A stretch of DNA of 64,000 nt from Claveliimonas intestinigallinarum (GCA_019115145.1 DXED01000029.1:74762-138761), one strand, 5' to 3'. Counted from the stretch's first letter, positions 1-9,519 are shown. A program made the numbers and translations. Notes: generated by a model from the sequence alone, not told the origin.

Positions 1-361
1 TCTTCTTATCCCGCACAAAGACGCAGGACGGATTGTCAAATTCCACCAGATAGGCATTGCCATCATGAAAGATCTGGAGGATGCTGAAGGTCGCATAGGC
101 TACCTGACGCACCTGGCAGATGGGCAGCGTGCGGGCAATGGTCTCCACGCAGGACTCAATGGACGCTCCGTTCAAAAACATGGTCCCCAGTATCTTGGAA
201 GTGAGAGTGGCCAGTATGTTGGCTTTCACGCCGCTTCCCATGCCGTCTGCCAGGATCACAATATCTGCATTCTCTGTGTGCAGCACCTCCACCTTGTCGC
301 CGCACAGCTCTTCATTATGTTTATTCAGGCTTTTCCACGAAATATCCAGACAAACACTCAT
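1..361 (-). CDS. SpoIIE-family (PP2C-type) protein phosphatase, partial
   Basis: N-terminal 120 residues of a gene that runs off the left edge. The stretch ILADGMGSG near residue 37 is the metal-binding signature of SpoIIE/PP2C serine phosphatases, followed by a helix that carries ANILATLTSKI. The ATG at 361 lies 1 nt beyond the stop of the sensory hydrogenase, so the two are translationally coupled. Group C [FeFe] hydrogenases with PAS domains are known to neighbour PP2C-type phosphatases, so the likely role (inference) is the output enzyme of a hydrogen- or redox-sensing pathway, dephosphorylating a target protein. The C-terminal half is not visible. Confidence 0.85.
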   Translation of the reverse strand, partial: MSVCLDISWKSLNKHNEELCGDKVEVLHTENADIVILADGMGSGVKANILATLTSKILGTMFLNGASIESCVETIARTLPICQVRQVAYATFSILQIFHDGNAYLVEFDNPSCVFVRDKK

Positions 362-362
362 A

Positions 363-2090
363 TCAATCTTCCTCTTCAAACAAAATGGAGTCCCGCAGCT
401 TGGACAGGGTCACCTTGGTCTCCGCCGTTGTCTCCCCCAGGAGCCCGGCAATCTCCTGCGCCACCATCATCTGCTTGTCAATAACCTTCTGGGCCATCTC
501 CACTGTTTCCATTTTCAGGTGGTAATGCTGCTCCTTTGCCTTCTCCTCCCTGGACACGTCCTGATAGGTGACAAGCACAGACTCCAGCCTGTCTATGTAA
601 ATGATGCTCTCCACCACAGGCAGACCAGCAGGCTCCAGGCGAATTTTCTTCCGGATGATTGGCTCCCTCGTATCCAGCACCTGGTCTATATCGTCCGACT
701 CGATAAACTCAAATATGTACCGCTCCAGCGCCTCCTCCCTGGAGACCTCCAGAATCTTCAGAGCCTTTTTGTTGCACTCCCGTATCCGCATCTGGCTGTC
801 CACAATGAGGATCATGCTGGGCGTCACGTCCATGACGACATTGGACATGGACTCCGCCTGGGCCACCGCGTTGGGAAGACACATACCGATCTCCGCCTTC
901 CCCTGGAAAACGGCCGTGGCCTTGGCCCGGCAGCTGGGATAGCCGCAGGCTCCGCAGTTGAGCTCATCGGACTTCGTGTATTTTCCCATGGCCCGGAGCA
1001 CATCCTCCATCTGCTCCTCCGTTGGCGCCGGATCCTCCACCCGACAGTCCATAAAAGTCTTGTGCATGTCCACATTGGTTCCGCTGGTCTCCTCTGCCGG
1101 CCCCCGCTTTACCGCATGCCTCTCCACGTCCATCTTGGCCCGGACCGCGGAGCGGTTCCATTTGTCTGAGGCAGGTCCCTTGACGCAGCTCCCCTCGCAC
1201 ACGTTTACCTCAAAAAAGCAGCCCTGTATCTCCCCTTTTTTCAGCTCCTCAAAAAGCTCCATGCAGGCTGACAGGCCGTCCACAGCCACCTTGTAGTAGC
1301 CCCCCTGCCCCTCCAGGGGTGCTCCCGGCCCTGCCAGCACAGAGTGGATGATGCCTCCCCCCACCGGGTAGAGCTGATTGACCATAGGGCAGGGATTTGC
1401 CAGGGGCTCATCCTCGCAGGCAGACACACGAATCCCCGCCATCTCCCACCACTTCACCACTTCCTCAAAGGTCAGGATGGCGTCCACCGCTCCGCTCACC
1501 CGCTCGTCCCCCTCGGCCTCCGCCTTCTTGGCAATGCAGGGTCCCAGGAAGACCACCTTCACATCCTCCCCGTAGATCTGCCGGATCAGCCGCCCGTGGG
1601 CGATCATGGGGGACACCACAGGCGCCATCAGAGGCACCAGCTCCGGGTAATATTTCTCGATCAGGTCATTGACGCTGGGGCAGCAGGTAGTGATGATATT
1701 GGGCATCTCCCCGGCCCGCAGCAGCTTCTGATACTCGGCCGTCACAAGAGCCGCCCCCTCAGCTGTCTCCCTGACTGCGTAAAATCCCAGCTTTTTGAGA
1801 GCTGAGACGACCTGTCCCGGGCGTTCGTAGTCCAGCACCCCCAGGTAGGAGGGCGCAATGGAGATGATCACCTTCATTCCCTGGCGCAGATATCCACGTA
1901 CCCTGTCCATATCGCTGGCAAACTTCTTTGCGTTCTGGGGACAGACCTCCAGACAGTGGCCGCAGTTGATACAGTGATCCTTCATGATGTGGGCCTGCTC
2001 ATTCTGCACGGAGATCGCCTTCACCTCACAGTGCCGCACACATTTATAGCAGTGACGGCAGCTTGCATCCTTAAAATCTATAACTCTCAC
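363..2090 (-). CDS. Sensory [FeFe] hydrogenase with PAS domain (HydS/group C type)
   Basis: 575 aa. Two [4Fe-4S] ferredoxin motifs (Cys 11/14/17/21 and 40/43/46/50) lead into a hydrogenase H-domain. The H-cluster ligands are present but motifs diverge from catalytic enzymes: TTCCPS (~135), GPCIAKKAE (Cys185) and VCEGSCVKG (Cys298, Cys302). A further Fe-S motif (CGACGYPSC plus Cys404) and a PAS domain (~415-515) follow, then a probable coiled-coil tail. This domain order defines the putative sensory group C hydrogenases. It is expected to sense H2 or redox state rather than drive bulk turnover. The start is GTG at 2090 with AGGAGG 7 nt upstream. The next gene on the strand is the SpoIIE-type phosphatase. 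Confidence 0.9.
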   Translation of the reverse strand: MRVIDFKDASCRHCYKCVRHCEVKAISVQNEQAHIMKDHCINCGHCLEVCPQNAKKFASDMDRVRGYLRQGMKVIISIAPSYLGVLDYERPGQVVSALKKLGFYAVRETAEGAALVTAEYQKLLRAGEMPNIITTCCPSVNDLIEKYYPELVPLMAPVVSPMIAHGRLIRQIYGEDVKVVFLGPCIAKKAEAEGDERVSGAVDAILTFEEVVKWWEMAGIRVSACEDEPLANPCPMVNQLYPVGGGIIHSVLAGPGAPLEGQGGYYKVAVDGLSACMELFEELKKGEIQGCFFEVNVCEGSCVKGPASDKWNRSAVRAKMDVERHAVKRGPAEETSGTNVDMHKTFMDCRVEDPAPTEEQMEDVLRAMGKYTKSDELNCGACGYPSCRAKATAVFQGKAEIGMCLPNAVAQAESMSNVVMDVTPSMILIVDSQMRIRECNKKALKILEVSREEALERYIFEFIESDDIDQVLDTREPIIRKKIRLEPAGLPVVESIIYIDRLESVLVTYQDVSREEKAKEQHYHLKMETVEMAQKVIDKQMMVAQEIAGLLGETTAETKVTLSKLRDSILFEEED

Positions 2091-2193
2091 CTTTGCCCTC
2101 CTTTTACAGCGCTCTTTCCATATTTATGCATATTATAGCATCCCGGGTGCAGGCAGGGCAACGAAAAAGGCTGAAATCAGCACCCCACAGGAC

Positions 2194-2222
2194 TTGTTTT
2201 TATACAGAAGCAGACGTACAAT
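2194..2222 (+). promoter_or_regulatory. Predicted sigma-A promoter for the CapA-like gene
   Basis: TTGTTT at 2194-2199, 17-nt spacer, TACAAT at 2217-2222. It would give a 5' leader of about 60 nt to the ATG at 2291. Sequence match only. Confidence 0.45.
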
Positions 2223-2290
2223 ATAAGTATTACATAAGAGGGAGGGGAGCCGGTATTTCCATCGCAAAATATCGGTTCAAACAAAAAAAG

Positions 2291-3691
2291 ATGTCTGAAT
2301 TTGAAAACCACAGAAAAAAAGCCCGGGAAATGCAACAGGCCCAGGAGGCCAGGGAGCAGGCTGCCCAGGAGGTACGGCGCTCCAGAACTCATTCCCGGAG
2401 GAAAAATGACCAGAAATTCTTTCTTTTCGTCTTTGTCACCATTATCCTCGGCATCGCGGCTGCCGCTCTCCTGTCTGTCTTCTTTCCGTCAGGCGCAAAA
2501 AAGGCAGATGACGGGAAAGCGGAGCCTGTCAGCGCCCAGGCTCAGACTTATACGCCGTCCACTGTCACCTGGACAGCGGCGGGAGATATTGTCTTTCACC
2601 TGCCCTTTCTGGAGTCAGGCGTGTATCTGAATTCGTCGGACGGCACCTACGATTACACATCTATATTCGACCACTGCCGCCCGCTCCTTGAGTCGGCTGA
2701 TTTCTCCACAGTCACCATGGAGACCTCCCTGGCCGGTGAGGAGGCCGGGTACAGCGGCTATCCCATGTTCAAGGCCCCGGACGCGCTGGCTGACGCGCTG
2801 GCCGCAGACGGATTTGACATGGTCAACCTGGCCAGCAACCATGTGTACGACGGGCTGGACGAGGGACTTGCCCGCACCATGGAGGTCCTGAGCCAGAAAA
2901 ATCTCCAGTACATGGGCACCCGGCCGGATAAAGACCACAAGAAATACAATGTAGTCGATGTAAACGGCATCAAAGTGGGCGTGCTCAGCTATGTGTACGA
3001 GACCACCGCCGGGAGTGGCTCCAAGTCCATCAACGGTATTGCCCTGTCTGACGCAGTCGCTCCTCTTATCAACTCCTTTGATCCCAGCAATCCGGATGTA
3101 TTTTACAGCGAGGTGGAGGCCTCACTGGCCGCCATGAAGGAGGAGGGCGTCCAGTACACCATCGCCTACATGCACTGGGGCACAGAGTATCAGACCCAGC
3201 AGTCCCAGGAACAGACAGATATGGCCCAAAGGCTCTGCGATATGGGCATCGACACCCTCATCGGCAGCCATCCCCACGTGATCCAGCCGGTAGACGTACT
3301 CACCTCATCGGACGGGGAGCACCAGATGCTCTGCTGCTACGCCATCGGAAATTTCCTCTCCAACCAGCGCAGCGAATACATGCAGGCGGAAATGCCCACC
3401 GGCGAGACAGAGGACAGCTACCTGCTGACACTGACTCTCTCCAGCGACAAGAAGGGAAAGGTCACACTCACAGACGCGGCCTTCACTCCCATGTGGACGT
3501 ACCGCTATGAGACCGATGCCGGCGCCGCCTTCGCGGTCCTCCCGGTAAATGACACCTCCTCCCTGGAGGAGACCACCGGACTTTCCGGCATCAAGGCTGA
3601 GGCGGACGAGTCCGCAGCCAGGACCCAGGCCATCATCGGAGAGGGCGTGGAGAAGGTAAAAGCCGCGCTGCCCCTGAAATCCGCCATATAG
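2291..3691 (+). CDS. CapA-family (PgsA/CapA metallophosphoesterase-like) membrane-anchored protein
   Basis: 466 aa. A basic N-terminus is followed by one membrane segment (~residues 40-60, FLFVFVTIILGIAAAALL), then an extracellular CapA domain. Family motifs are visible: AAGDI, an NLASNHVYD block, MHWGTEY and GSHPHVIQ, which make the metallophosphoesterase-like centre. CapA proteins are linked to poly-gamma-glutamate capsule synthesis, but many Clostridia carry a stand-alone member of unknown substrate, as here with no pgs genes beside it. I chose the ATG at 2291 because upstream in-frame sequence is low-complexity leader. The ribosome site is weak. A hairpin terminator follows at 3734. Confidence 0.85.
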   Translation: MSEFENHRKKAREMQQAQEAREQAAQEVRRSRTHSRRKNDQKFFLFVFVTIILGIAAAALLSVFFPSGAKKADDGKAEPVSAQAQTYTPSTVTWTAAGDIVFHLPFLESGVYLNSSDGTYDYTSIFDHCRPLLESADFSTVTMETSLAGEEAGYSGYPMFKAPDALADALAADGFDMVNLASNHVYDGLDEGLARTMEVLSQKNLQYMGTRPDKDHKKYNVVDVNGIKVGVLSYVYETTAGSGSKSINGIALSDAVAPLINSFDPSNPDVFYSEVEASLAAMKEEGVQYTIAYMHWGTEYQTQQSQEQTDMAQRLCDMGIDTLIGSHPHVIQPVDVLTSSDGEHQMLCCYAIGNFLSNQRSEYMQAEMPTGETEDSYLLTLTLSSDKKGKVTLTDAAFTPMWTYRYETDAGAAFAVLPVNDTSSLEETTGLSGIKAEADESAARTQAIIGEGVEKVKAALPLKSAI

Positions 3692-3721
3692 AAAAATGCC
3701 ATATGGGAAGACGCCATATAA
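3682..3721 (+). repeat. Three spaced copies of GCCATAT
   Basis: GCCATATA/GCCATATG/GCCATATA occur at about 3683, 3699 and 3712, the first overlapping the end of the CapA-like gene. The role is unknown and may be a small tandem duplication. Confidence 0.5.
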
Positions 3722-3733
3722 GAAAATAATGCC

Positions 3734-3792
3734 AAAGAAAAATGCACTGCCCGCGTGGGAAATCCTCCCACATGCGACAGTGCATTTTCTTT
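3734..3792. terminator. Bidirectional terminator between convergent genes
   Basis: Long stem whose outer arms are AAAGAAAAATGCACTG (3734-3749) and CAGTGCATTTTCTTT (3778-3792). A-rich and T-rich flanks suit both strands. It separates the convergent CapA-like and HAD genes. Confidence 0.85.
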
Positions 3793-3800
3793 TATTTCTT

Positions 3801-4451
3801 CTATTTTATAATTGTCAAGATGTCTTCCACTGTCTCTGCCAGGTAGTCCGCCCCGGCCTGCGAAAGCTCCTGCCTGCTTCCATATCCGTAGAGAACACCC
3901 AGGCTGTCCACGCCGTTTGCCCTGGCCCCCTCCACATCGTGGAACCGGTCTCCCACCATCAGCACCTGGGCCGGATCCGTTATATTGCAGCAGTCCATGG
4001 CGTAGGCGATGACCTCGTCTTTGCCTACCCTTGTCTCGTCCATGGTAGCCCCTGCCGCATAGGCAAAGTATCTGGTCAGGCCAAAATGCTCCAGTATCTG
4101 CCGGGCAAAGTACTCCGGCTTAGACGTGGCCAGCACCAGCGTTTTCCCCCTGCGCTTCAGTTCCGCCAGCATCTCCTCCATGCCCTCATAAACCTTGTTC
4201 TCGAAAATGCCCCGGTCTTTATAGTACTCCCGGTACAGCTTAATGCCTCTCCTTGCCTCCTCCGGGGTAAAGCCGTAAAAATCCCGGAAGGAGTCCGCAA
4301 GCGGCGGCCCGATAAAGCGGTACAGCTTGGTCCGGTCTGTCTCCTCGATTCCAAAGCCCTTCAGGGCGTACATGACAGAGCCTGTGATGCCAACCCCCGG
4401 GTCTGTCACCGTGCCGTCAAGGTCAAACAGAATGTATTTGTACTCTTTCAT
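3801..4451 (-). CDS. HAD-family hydrolase, phosphoglycolate-phosphatase-like
   Basis: 216 aa. The motif I nucleophile block is FDLDGTVTD near the N-terminus, motif II is LVLATSKPE, and motif IV is MVGDRFHDVEGA, with a small alpha-helical cap between (subfamily IA). These are phosphatases for small phosphorylated metabolites; the exact substrate cannot be read from the sequence. The start at 4451 follows AAGGAGGAAG at ideal spacing, so any longer upstream reading is unsupported. It is transcribed away from the transglutaminase operon upstream, with 58 nt between. Confidence 0.87.
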   Translation of the reverse strand: MKEYKYILFDLDGTVTDPGVGITGSVMYALKGFGIEETDRTKLYRFIGPPLADSFRDFYGFTPEEARRGIKLYREYYKDRGIFENKVYEGMEEMLAELKRRGKTLVLATSKPEYFARQILEHFGLTRYFAYAAGATMDETRVGKDEVIAYAMDCCNITDPAQVLMVGDRFHDVEGARANGVDSLGVLYGYGSRQELSQAGADYLAETVEDILTIIK

Positions 4452-4509
4452 TTTCTTCCTCCTTGTTCCCTGCTTCCCTCTTGCTATATCCAGGCCTCGC
4501 AGCCAGGCG

Positions 4510-6585
4510 TCAGAGGCACCAGATATATTTATACTTCCATCTCTGCCATCCCCGCAGCCGACTGTACATCTCCGCCCCCGTCTTCCTGTATATGTCCATC
4601 GCTTTCCTGTACTCCCGGGCAGACGGACGTTTCTCATTAAACATACTTTCCAGCACAAGCTGATACAGCCATCTCATCTCCTGCTCCTTAATACTGTCCC
4701 ACATATCCGCCATGCGCCGGCAGGTCTCCTCTCTCAGGGGGCTGCTCTCCTTCATCCCCATCGTACGGCTCCTGTCATAGATCGTTCCGTAGATGGCCTC
4801 CACCGCTTTTGTTCTGTTTCTTCCTCCCAGGACGCGCAGCCGCCTTTTTCTGCGGACTGCTGCCTGCAGGAAAAATGCGCCTATGACGCATCCCACTATA
4901 GCCAGAAGGAGAGCCGCCCTTCCCGCGATCCGCATAGCACCTGGCCCGGCCTTCTCCTGGTCGCCCGCCTGCCCGTGCCGCAACGCGCTGTCAGAAGCTG
5001 TCTGCGTCTCACTGCCTGGTGAAGCGCTCCCATCGGAAGCAGGAGTGTGCTCCCGCACTGTCCATTCTCCATCCTCAAATGTCTCACACCAGGCGTGCCC
5101 CATGGTCCCGTCCGCCACCGCCAGATAGGTCCCGTCCGCCTGCCTGGAAAAGGCCGAGGCCGGGACAGCGTAGCCCTCCACATATCTGGCAGGGTATCCC
5201 ATCATCCTGTACATAAGGACAGCCGCTGTGGCAAAATGCACACAGAATCCTCTTTCACTCTCAAACACAAAATACTCCGCGAAATCTTCCCCTGTCGGTG
5301 TTCTTCCCGGCTCCGTGTCATAGACAGCCTTCTGCGTCAACTCTCTGTCAATCTGTTTTTCTGCCTCCTCCACTGTATCTGACGGCCAAGAGGCGCACAG
5401 CTCCTCCAGACGATCCAGTCCCTCCGGCCAGGAGAGAAAGAGACTATCTCTTCCATCCTCACCGGACGTCTCCTCCCACGACTGCCCTGTGTAAGCGCCG
5501 CCCCATCGGAGGGGATAGTAGACGGTTCCGTAAGGAGCCTCCTCCAGCCTCACATCCACCGCTGCCGTCCCGTCTGGCGAAAACCTGGCAACTGACGCCA
5601 GGTCGGTCATCCCGTCCGCTTCTGTGTCCCAAGGAAGAGTACCAGCCCCGCTATCTCCGGGCGTCTCACTTTGCTCATCCGAAGCGGAAGGAGCCTCCTT
5701 TGCAGCCACTTCCGCTCTGTCTTCCTCCCTTTCCCGCGGCAGCTGTTCTTCTTCCTCCGGTCTGTCGTCTGCCTCTTCATCCTGACCTTCCATGCGCAGC
5801 CGGACGGCATTCAGATTATCCACGACTCCGGTCTGGATCGCCTGCCTGGTCTGACTGTAAAAGCCGTCTTCCTCCAGGCGGATCACATCTGCCGCTCTGC
5901 CTGCCAGCACGGACACTCCTCCCAGCACGAGGAGAGTCACCGCAGCGATAGCGGTTCCCGCCCAGGCAGCGCCGGCCGGACCTGCCATGTCTCTTCCTCC
6001 CGCTCCCGCGGCAGTGAGATAGCAGCCCCCTGTCACAATCAGCATCCAGGTCGCCCAGGCAGACGGAAAAGCTCCTTCCAGTATAGCTGCCAGTACGGGA
6101 AGCAAGAGGATCAGCACGGCTACCAGCTTTCCTCTTCCCCACCGGATCACCAGAAGCAGGATCGTAAGAAGAGGCACACAGACGAGCACCGCTGTGCCAA
6201 CTGCCAGCGTCCCGGCTGAAAGGCTCCCCTCCTCCCAGAACCGGACTTCAAACCCTCTCTCCTGGTGTACCGCCAGATAGGCGTTGACAAGATGGGCCGC
6301 CGCCCCCTGTATCACATAAAAAAATCTCCAGCACAGAAGAGCCGCAGCCAGTATCACAGCCGGCACTGCCACTTTACGCCGCGGGCAGGACACAGCCCCG
6401 CCAATGATGACAGCCAGCACAAGTCCGGCGCCATACAGCCAGCTTCTACTCACCACCATCCCGGGAAAGACAGAAAAAAGACATTCCCACCAGGCTGCTG
6501 CCGCCAGACAGGTCACAAAGATACGCAGAGCAAAAAGAGATGCTCCGCCTTTCACAGACATATGTTTGACCTTTTCTCTTTTCAT
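4510..6585 (-). CDS. Membrane transglutaminase-like protein (DUF3488/TgpA-like)
   Basis: 691 aa. About six hydrophobic segments fill the first third. An acidic, Glu/Asp-rich extracytoplasmic linker follows (~280-340), then a transglutaminase-like core with the Cys block GFCVHFATAAVLMYRMMG, the His in GHAWCETF, and a third acidic residue in VREHTP. A further membrane segment and a cytoplasmic tail end the protein. It forms the third gene of a MoxR-DUF58-transglutaminase operon, a widespread arrangement thought to act on envelope proteins (inference). ATG 6585 lies 13 nt after the DUF58 stop with a GAGGGGGAGAG ribosome site. Confidence 0.85.
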   Translation of the reverse strand: MKREKVKHMSVKGGASLFALRIFVTCLAAAAWWECLFSVFPGMVVSRSWLYGAGLVLAVIIGGAVSCPRRKVAVPAVILAAALLCWRFFYVIQGAAAHLVNAYLAVHQERGFEVRFWEEGSLSAGTLAVGTAVLVCVPLLTILLLVIRWGRGKLVAVLILLLPVLAAILEGAFPSAWATWMLIVTGGCYLTAAGAGGRDMAGPAGAAWAGTAIAAVTLLVLGGVSVLAGRAADVIRLEEDGFYSQTRQAIQTGVVDNLNAVRLRMEGQDEEADDRPEEEEQLPREREEDRAEVAAKEAPSASDEQSETPGDSGAGTLPWDTEADGMTDLASVARFSPDGTAAVDVRLEEAPYGTVYYPLRWGGAYTGQSWEETSGEDGRDSLFLSWPEGLDRLEELCASWPSDTVEEAEKQIDRELTQKAVYDTEPGRTPTGEDFAEYFVFESERGFCVHFATAAVLMYRMMGYPARYVEGYAVPASAFSRQADGTYLAVADGTMGHAWCETFEDGEWTVREHTPASDGSASPGSETQTASDSALRHGQAGDQEKAGPGAMRIAGRAALLLAIVGCVIGAFFLQAAVRRKRRLRVLGGRNRTKAVEAIYGTIYDRSRTMGMKESSPLREETCRRMADMWDSIKEQEMRWLYQLVLESMFNEKRPSAREYRKAMDIYRKTGAEMYSRLRGWQRWKYKYIWCL

Positions 6586-6598
6586 CTCTCTCCCCCTC

Positions 6599-7648
6599 TC
6601 AGACCTGCAGCAGCTCCTGCCTCTCTCCGTCGACGAGAATGTCTCCCCCATTGTCGATCGTCAGGACTGTGCTGAACCAGACGCCCCTGAATGCCTCCTC
6701 CCAGCAGGCGTCCGCCAGCTCTCTGTCGCTGACAGGCTCCATCTCCATCAGACTCCAGAGCAGTTCGTAGAGACTCTCCTCGCTGTCCACCCTCCGTTTC
6801 ACGATCCGGCGGTTTTTCTCCTCCGGCCAGGCAGCCATATGCACACATTTGACCTCTGTCAGAGAAAAGCAAAGAGAGGCGGCGCTCCCCAGGATATGGT
6901 CGAGATCCTCTGCCATTTTCCGGCTCTTTTGGAAGTCAATCCGCACCAGCACAGCTGTCCCCAGAGGGAAGCTGTTTTCCTTCACCATCACAGCATCCTC
7001 CTTGGCGCTAATCTTCCAGTGGATGTTCCGCGCCGGATCCTGGGGCCTGTACTCCCGTATCTGATAAATCTGGGACGGGTCGTCCCCGCTCCTCTCCTCA
7101 GAGTACTCATCCGCATCTGCAAGAAATTCTCTTGTTCTCCTCGTCACCTCCACCGGCAGGAGCTCCATATCCGGCCAGATGCCCACTGCCTTCAGGCTTT
7201 CTGCCCTCACAGTCCTCTTGAATATCCCCAGCCAATCCCACAGAACCAGACCGGTCAGTTCGACCTCCAATCGTCCGCTCAGCTCCGCCCGGATCCTGAC
7301 CGAAAGCTTTCTCGTCCTGCCAGGGACAAGATAACAGGAAACACGCTGCCTTCTGCCTGGGAGAAAACGGCTGCCTGCGCGTAGGCTGACCCGACACCTG
7401 ACAGGAAACCGATATCTGCTCTTTACAAGGACAGGCACCTCTATCTCCTGCCCCTTTTCCCCCATATCCGGCACAAAGCCGAGGCGCGCCTCCACCGCTC
7501 TTTTCGCCCCCGCAAGGAAAAACCAGGCAGCGGCCGGATAGAGGATCTCCAGGATCAGAACGGTCGTCACCACTGTATCGTTCAGTATAAAAAACAGATA
7601 GCCGGTAAAAACCACAGCCACTGCATACAAAATGATCCGAAGCACCAT
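6599..7648 (-). CDS. DUF58 domain-containing protein
   Basis: 349 aa. Two N-terminal membrane segments lie within the first ~45 residues. A DUF58 block with YRPQDPARNIHWKISAKED at about residue 200 and a vWA-like C-terminal half follow. DUF58 proteins pair with MoxR AAA+ ATPases. The gene starts 2 nt after the moxR stop and is followed by the transglutaminase gene, so all three are probably one transcript. The molecular role is unproven. Confidence 0.88.
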   Translation of the reverse strand: MVLRIILYAVAVVFTGYLFFILNDTVVTTVLILEILYPAAAWFFLAGAKRAVEARLGFVPDMGEKGQEIEVPVLVKSRYRFPVRCRVSLRAGSRFLPGRRQRVSCYLVPGRTRKLSVRIRAELSGRLEVELTGLVLWDWLGIFKRTVRAESLKAVGIWPDMELLPVEVTRRTREFLADADEYSEERSGDDPSQIYQIREYRPQDPARNIHWKISAKEDAVMVKENSFPLGTAVLVRIDFQKSRKMAEDLDHILGSAASLCFSLTEVKCVHMAAWPEEKNRRIVKRRVDSEESLYELLWSLMEMEPVSDRELADACWEEAFRGVWFSTVLTIDNGGDILVDGERQELLQV

Positions 7649-7650
7649 AT

Positions 7651-8607
7651 TTATCCCCGCCTTATCCTGATGGAGGGCGCCGGCACCTTCTCTTCGATTT
7701 GTCTCAAAAGATCAGCCGGACGGACATGTCCCACTCTGGCCTTTGCCGACAGCTGGATGCGGTGGGCCGCTGTGTCAACAAAAATTTCGGACACATCCTC
7801 AGGAACAACATATTTTCTCCCTTTCAGCCAGGCCCTGGCCCTGCTCATAGCCGCCAGGGCCACCGCTCCCCTCGGACTCACACCCAGGGAAATCAGGCCG
7901 TGGCTTCTGGTTGCCTCCACAAGGTCCGCTATATATCCATAGATGAGGTCGTGGACATAGGTATCTGCCGCCTCTTCCTGCATTTTGCACAGAATATCCG
8001 GGCCGAACACATTGCTGGTCCTGACAGCCGGCCGTCCCTTCTGATTCCTTTTGAGTATCTCGATCTCATCTTCCTTATCCGGGTATCCCATGGTGACACA
8101 GATCATAAAGCGATCCAGCTGGGAGTCCGGAAGCAGCTGGGTTCCGGCTGAACCTGCAGGATTTTCTGTAGCCATGACAATAAAAGGCCGGCCGGTCTTT
8201 CTCGTCACGCCGTCCACAGTCACCTGCCCCTCCTCCATCACCTCCAGAAGAGCGGACTGGGTCTTGGGCGAAGTGCGGTTGATCTCATCCGCCAGAAGGA
8301 AATTGCACATGGCCGCTCCGGGCTGATAAACAAATTTCTCCAGCTCCTTTTTATAGATGGTAAATCCGGTCAGATCAGAGGGCAGCACATCCGGCGTAAA
8401 CTGCACTCGCTTCTCCTTCAGTCCCATAGCCCTGGAGAAAGCCAGCGCCATTGTCGTCTTCCCGGTGCCCGGCATATCCTCCACCAGAATATGGCCGCCC
8501 GCCAGGATAGCCGTCATGATCTTCTCTATCACCTGGTCTTTTCCAACGACAGCCTTCTCCACCTCGCGGATGACTCCCCAGGCTGCCTCCTGATATGCTC
8601 CATTCAT
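7651..8607 (-). CDS. MoxR-family AAA+ ATPase
   Basis: 318 aa. The Walker A motif is MPGTGKTT (~residue 40), Walker B is LLADEINR, the sensor region is VMATENPAG, and the C-terminal lid is typical of the MoxR class. MoxR ATPases are chaperone-like factors that remodel or activate vWA-containing partners, here presumably the DUF58 protein encoded directly downstream. The first gene of the operon; ATG at 8607 is preceded by a GGGGAGAGGGGA ribosome site. Confidence 0.92.
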   Translation of the reverse strand: MNGAYQEAAWGVIREVEKAVVGKDQVIEKIMTAILAGGHILVEDMPGTGKTTMALAFSRAMGLKEKRVQFTPDVLPSDLTGFTIYKKELEKFVYQPGAAMCNFLLADEINRTSPKTQSALLEVMEEGQVTVDGVTRKTGRPFIVMATENPAGSAGTQLLPDSQLDRFMICVTMGYPDKEDEIEILKRNQKGRPAVRTSNVFGPDILCKMQEEAADTYVHDLIYGYIADLVEATRSHGLISLGVSPRGAVALAAMSRARAWLKGRKYVVPEDVSEIFVDTAAHRIQLSAKARVGHVRPADLLRQIEEKVPAPSIRIRRG

Positions 8608-8670
8608 TATAAATCCCCTCTCCCCTTTTTCGTATCATGTATACCTGCCAACATATTAGCATATCTGTCT

Positions 8671-9519
8671 TTAGATATCCACCTCTGCAGCATGTCTCTT
8701 CCGGTATTCTCTCGGCGTCGTATGGAACCGCTCCTGGAACACCCTGTTAAACGTCCTCATACTCGTAAATCCCGCGTTCATGGCAACATCCGTGATGGAA
8801 TCCTCTGAGCTCTGCAGGAGCGCCACCGCCTGGTTCAGCCGCAGTTCATTCAAATACTGGTTGAAATTTGTGTGAAAGGTACCGGAAAAGACCCGGGACA
8901 GGGCAAAGGGACTGTATCCCAGATCCTGGGCCATCTTTGTGAGGGATACCTCCTCATCCCCGTAGTGCTTTGCCATGTAGACCACCGCATCGTACACGAT
9001 ATCGTGTCCCGGCTGCTCTTCTCTCCTTCGCAGCTCCAGAAAAGGCAGCGCCCTGGCCAGAATCACCTGCGTGAAGGCCTGCCGCAGCACAGTTCCCGGA
9101 AGCTCCTCCTCGTCTTTTATTTTTCCCAGACGCGCATCCCGGGGATTCTCCAGCTCCCGCAGCCTCTCCAGGGCGTAAGGGATATCCCTATGGACATGCC
9201 CCGATGGGACAACCGGCCCGAGAGGCTGACAGGTCAGCAGCTGCTCCGAAAAAAAGCCCGCAAATGAAGGCGGCGCCAGAAAGTAGAGGGCCCTGGACTC
9301 CTCCCGGCTGAACACCTGGTAGTGGTGGATCACATTGGGAAAAACAACCCCGAAATCTCCCGGCTCCATATGGCACAGCGTCTCCCCCACTCCCAGCTCC
9401 AGCGTCCCGCTGGTCACATAGATACATTCCATGGACTTGTGGATGTGGGGCGGATAGTGGACAGACTCCTTTTCATAGATCTCCATCTGATCTTCCTTTA
9501 GCTCGTAGAAAAAATGCAT
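8671..9519 (-). CDS. AraC-family transcriptional regulator with cupin sensor domain
   Basis: 282 aa. The N-terminal ~120 residues form a cupin/AraC-binding domain (HYPPHIHKSMECIYV, MEPGDFGVVFPNVIHH). The last ~100 residues carry two helix-turn-helix motifs (LGYSPFALSRVF; DVAMNAGFTSMRTFNRVF). Such regulators bind a small molecule and activate nearby genes. The start at 9519 follows AGGAGGGG at good spacing. The divergent 25-codon ORF at 9624 is the obvious candidate target (inference), and their promoter elements interleave at 9560-9597. Confidence 0.9.
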   Translation of the reverse strand: MHFFYELKEDQMEIYEKESVHYPPHIHKSMECIYVTSGTLELGVGETLCHMEPGDFGVVFPNVIHHYQVFSREESRALYFLAPPSFAGFFSEQLLTCQPLGPVVPSGHVHRDIPYALERLRELENPRDARLGKIKDEEELPGTVLRQAFTQVILARALPFLELRRREEQPGHDIVYDAVVYMAKHYGDEEVSLTKMAQDLGYSPFALSRVFSGTFHTNFNQYLNELRLNQAVALLQSSEDSITDVAMNAGFTSMRTFNRVFQERFHTTPREYRKRHAAEVDI

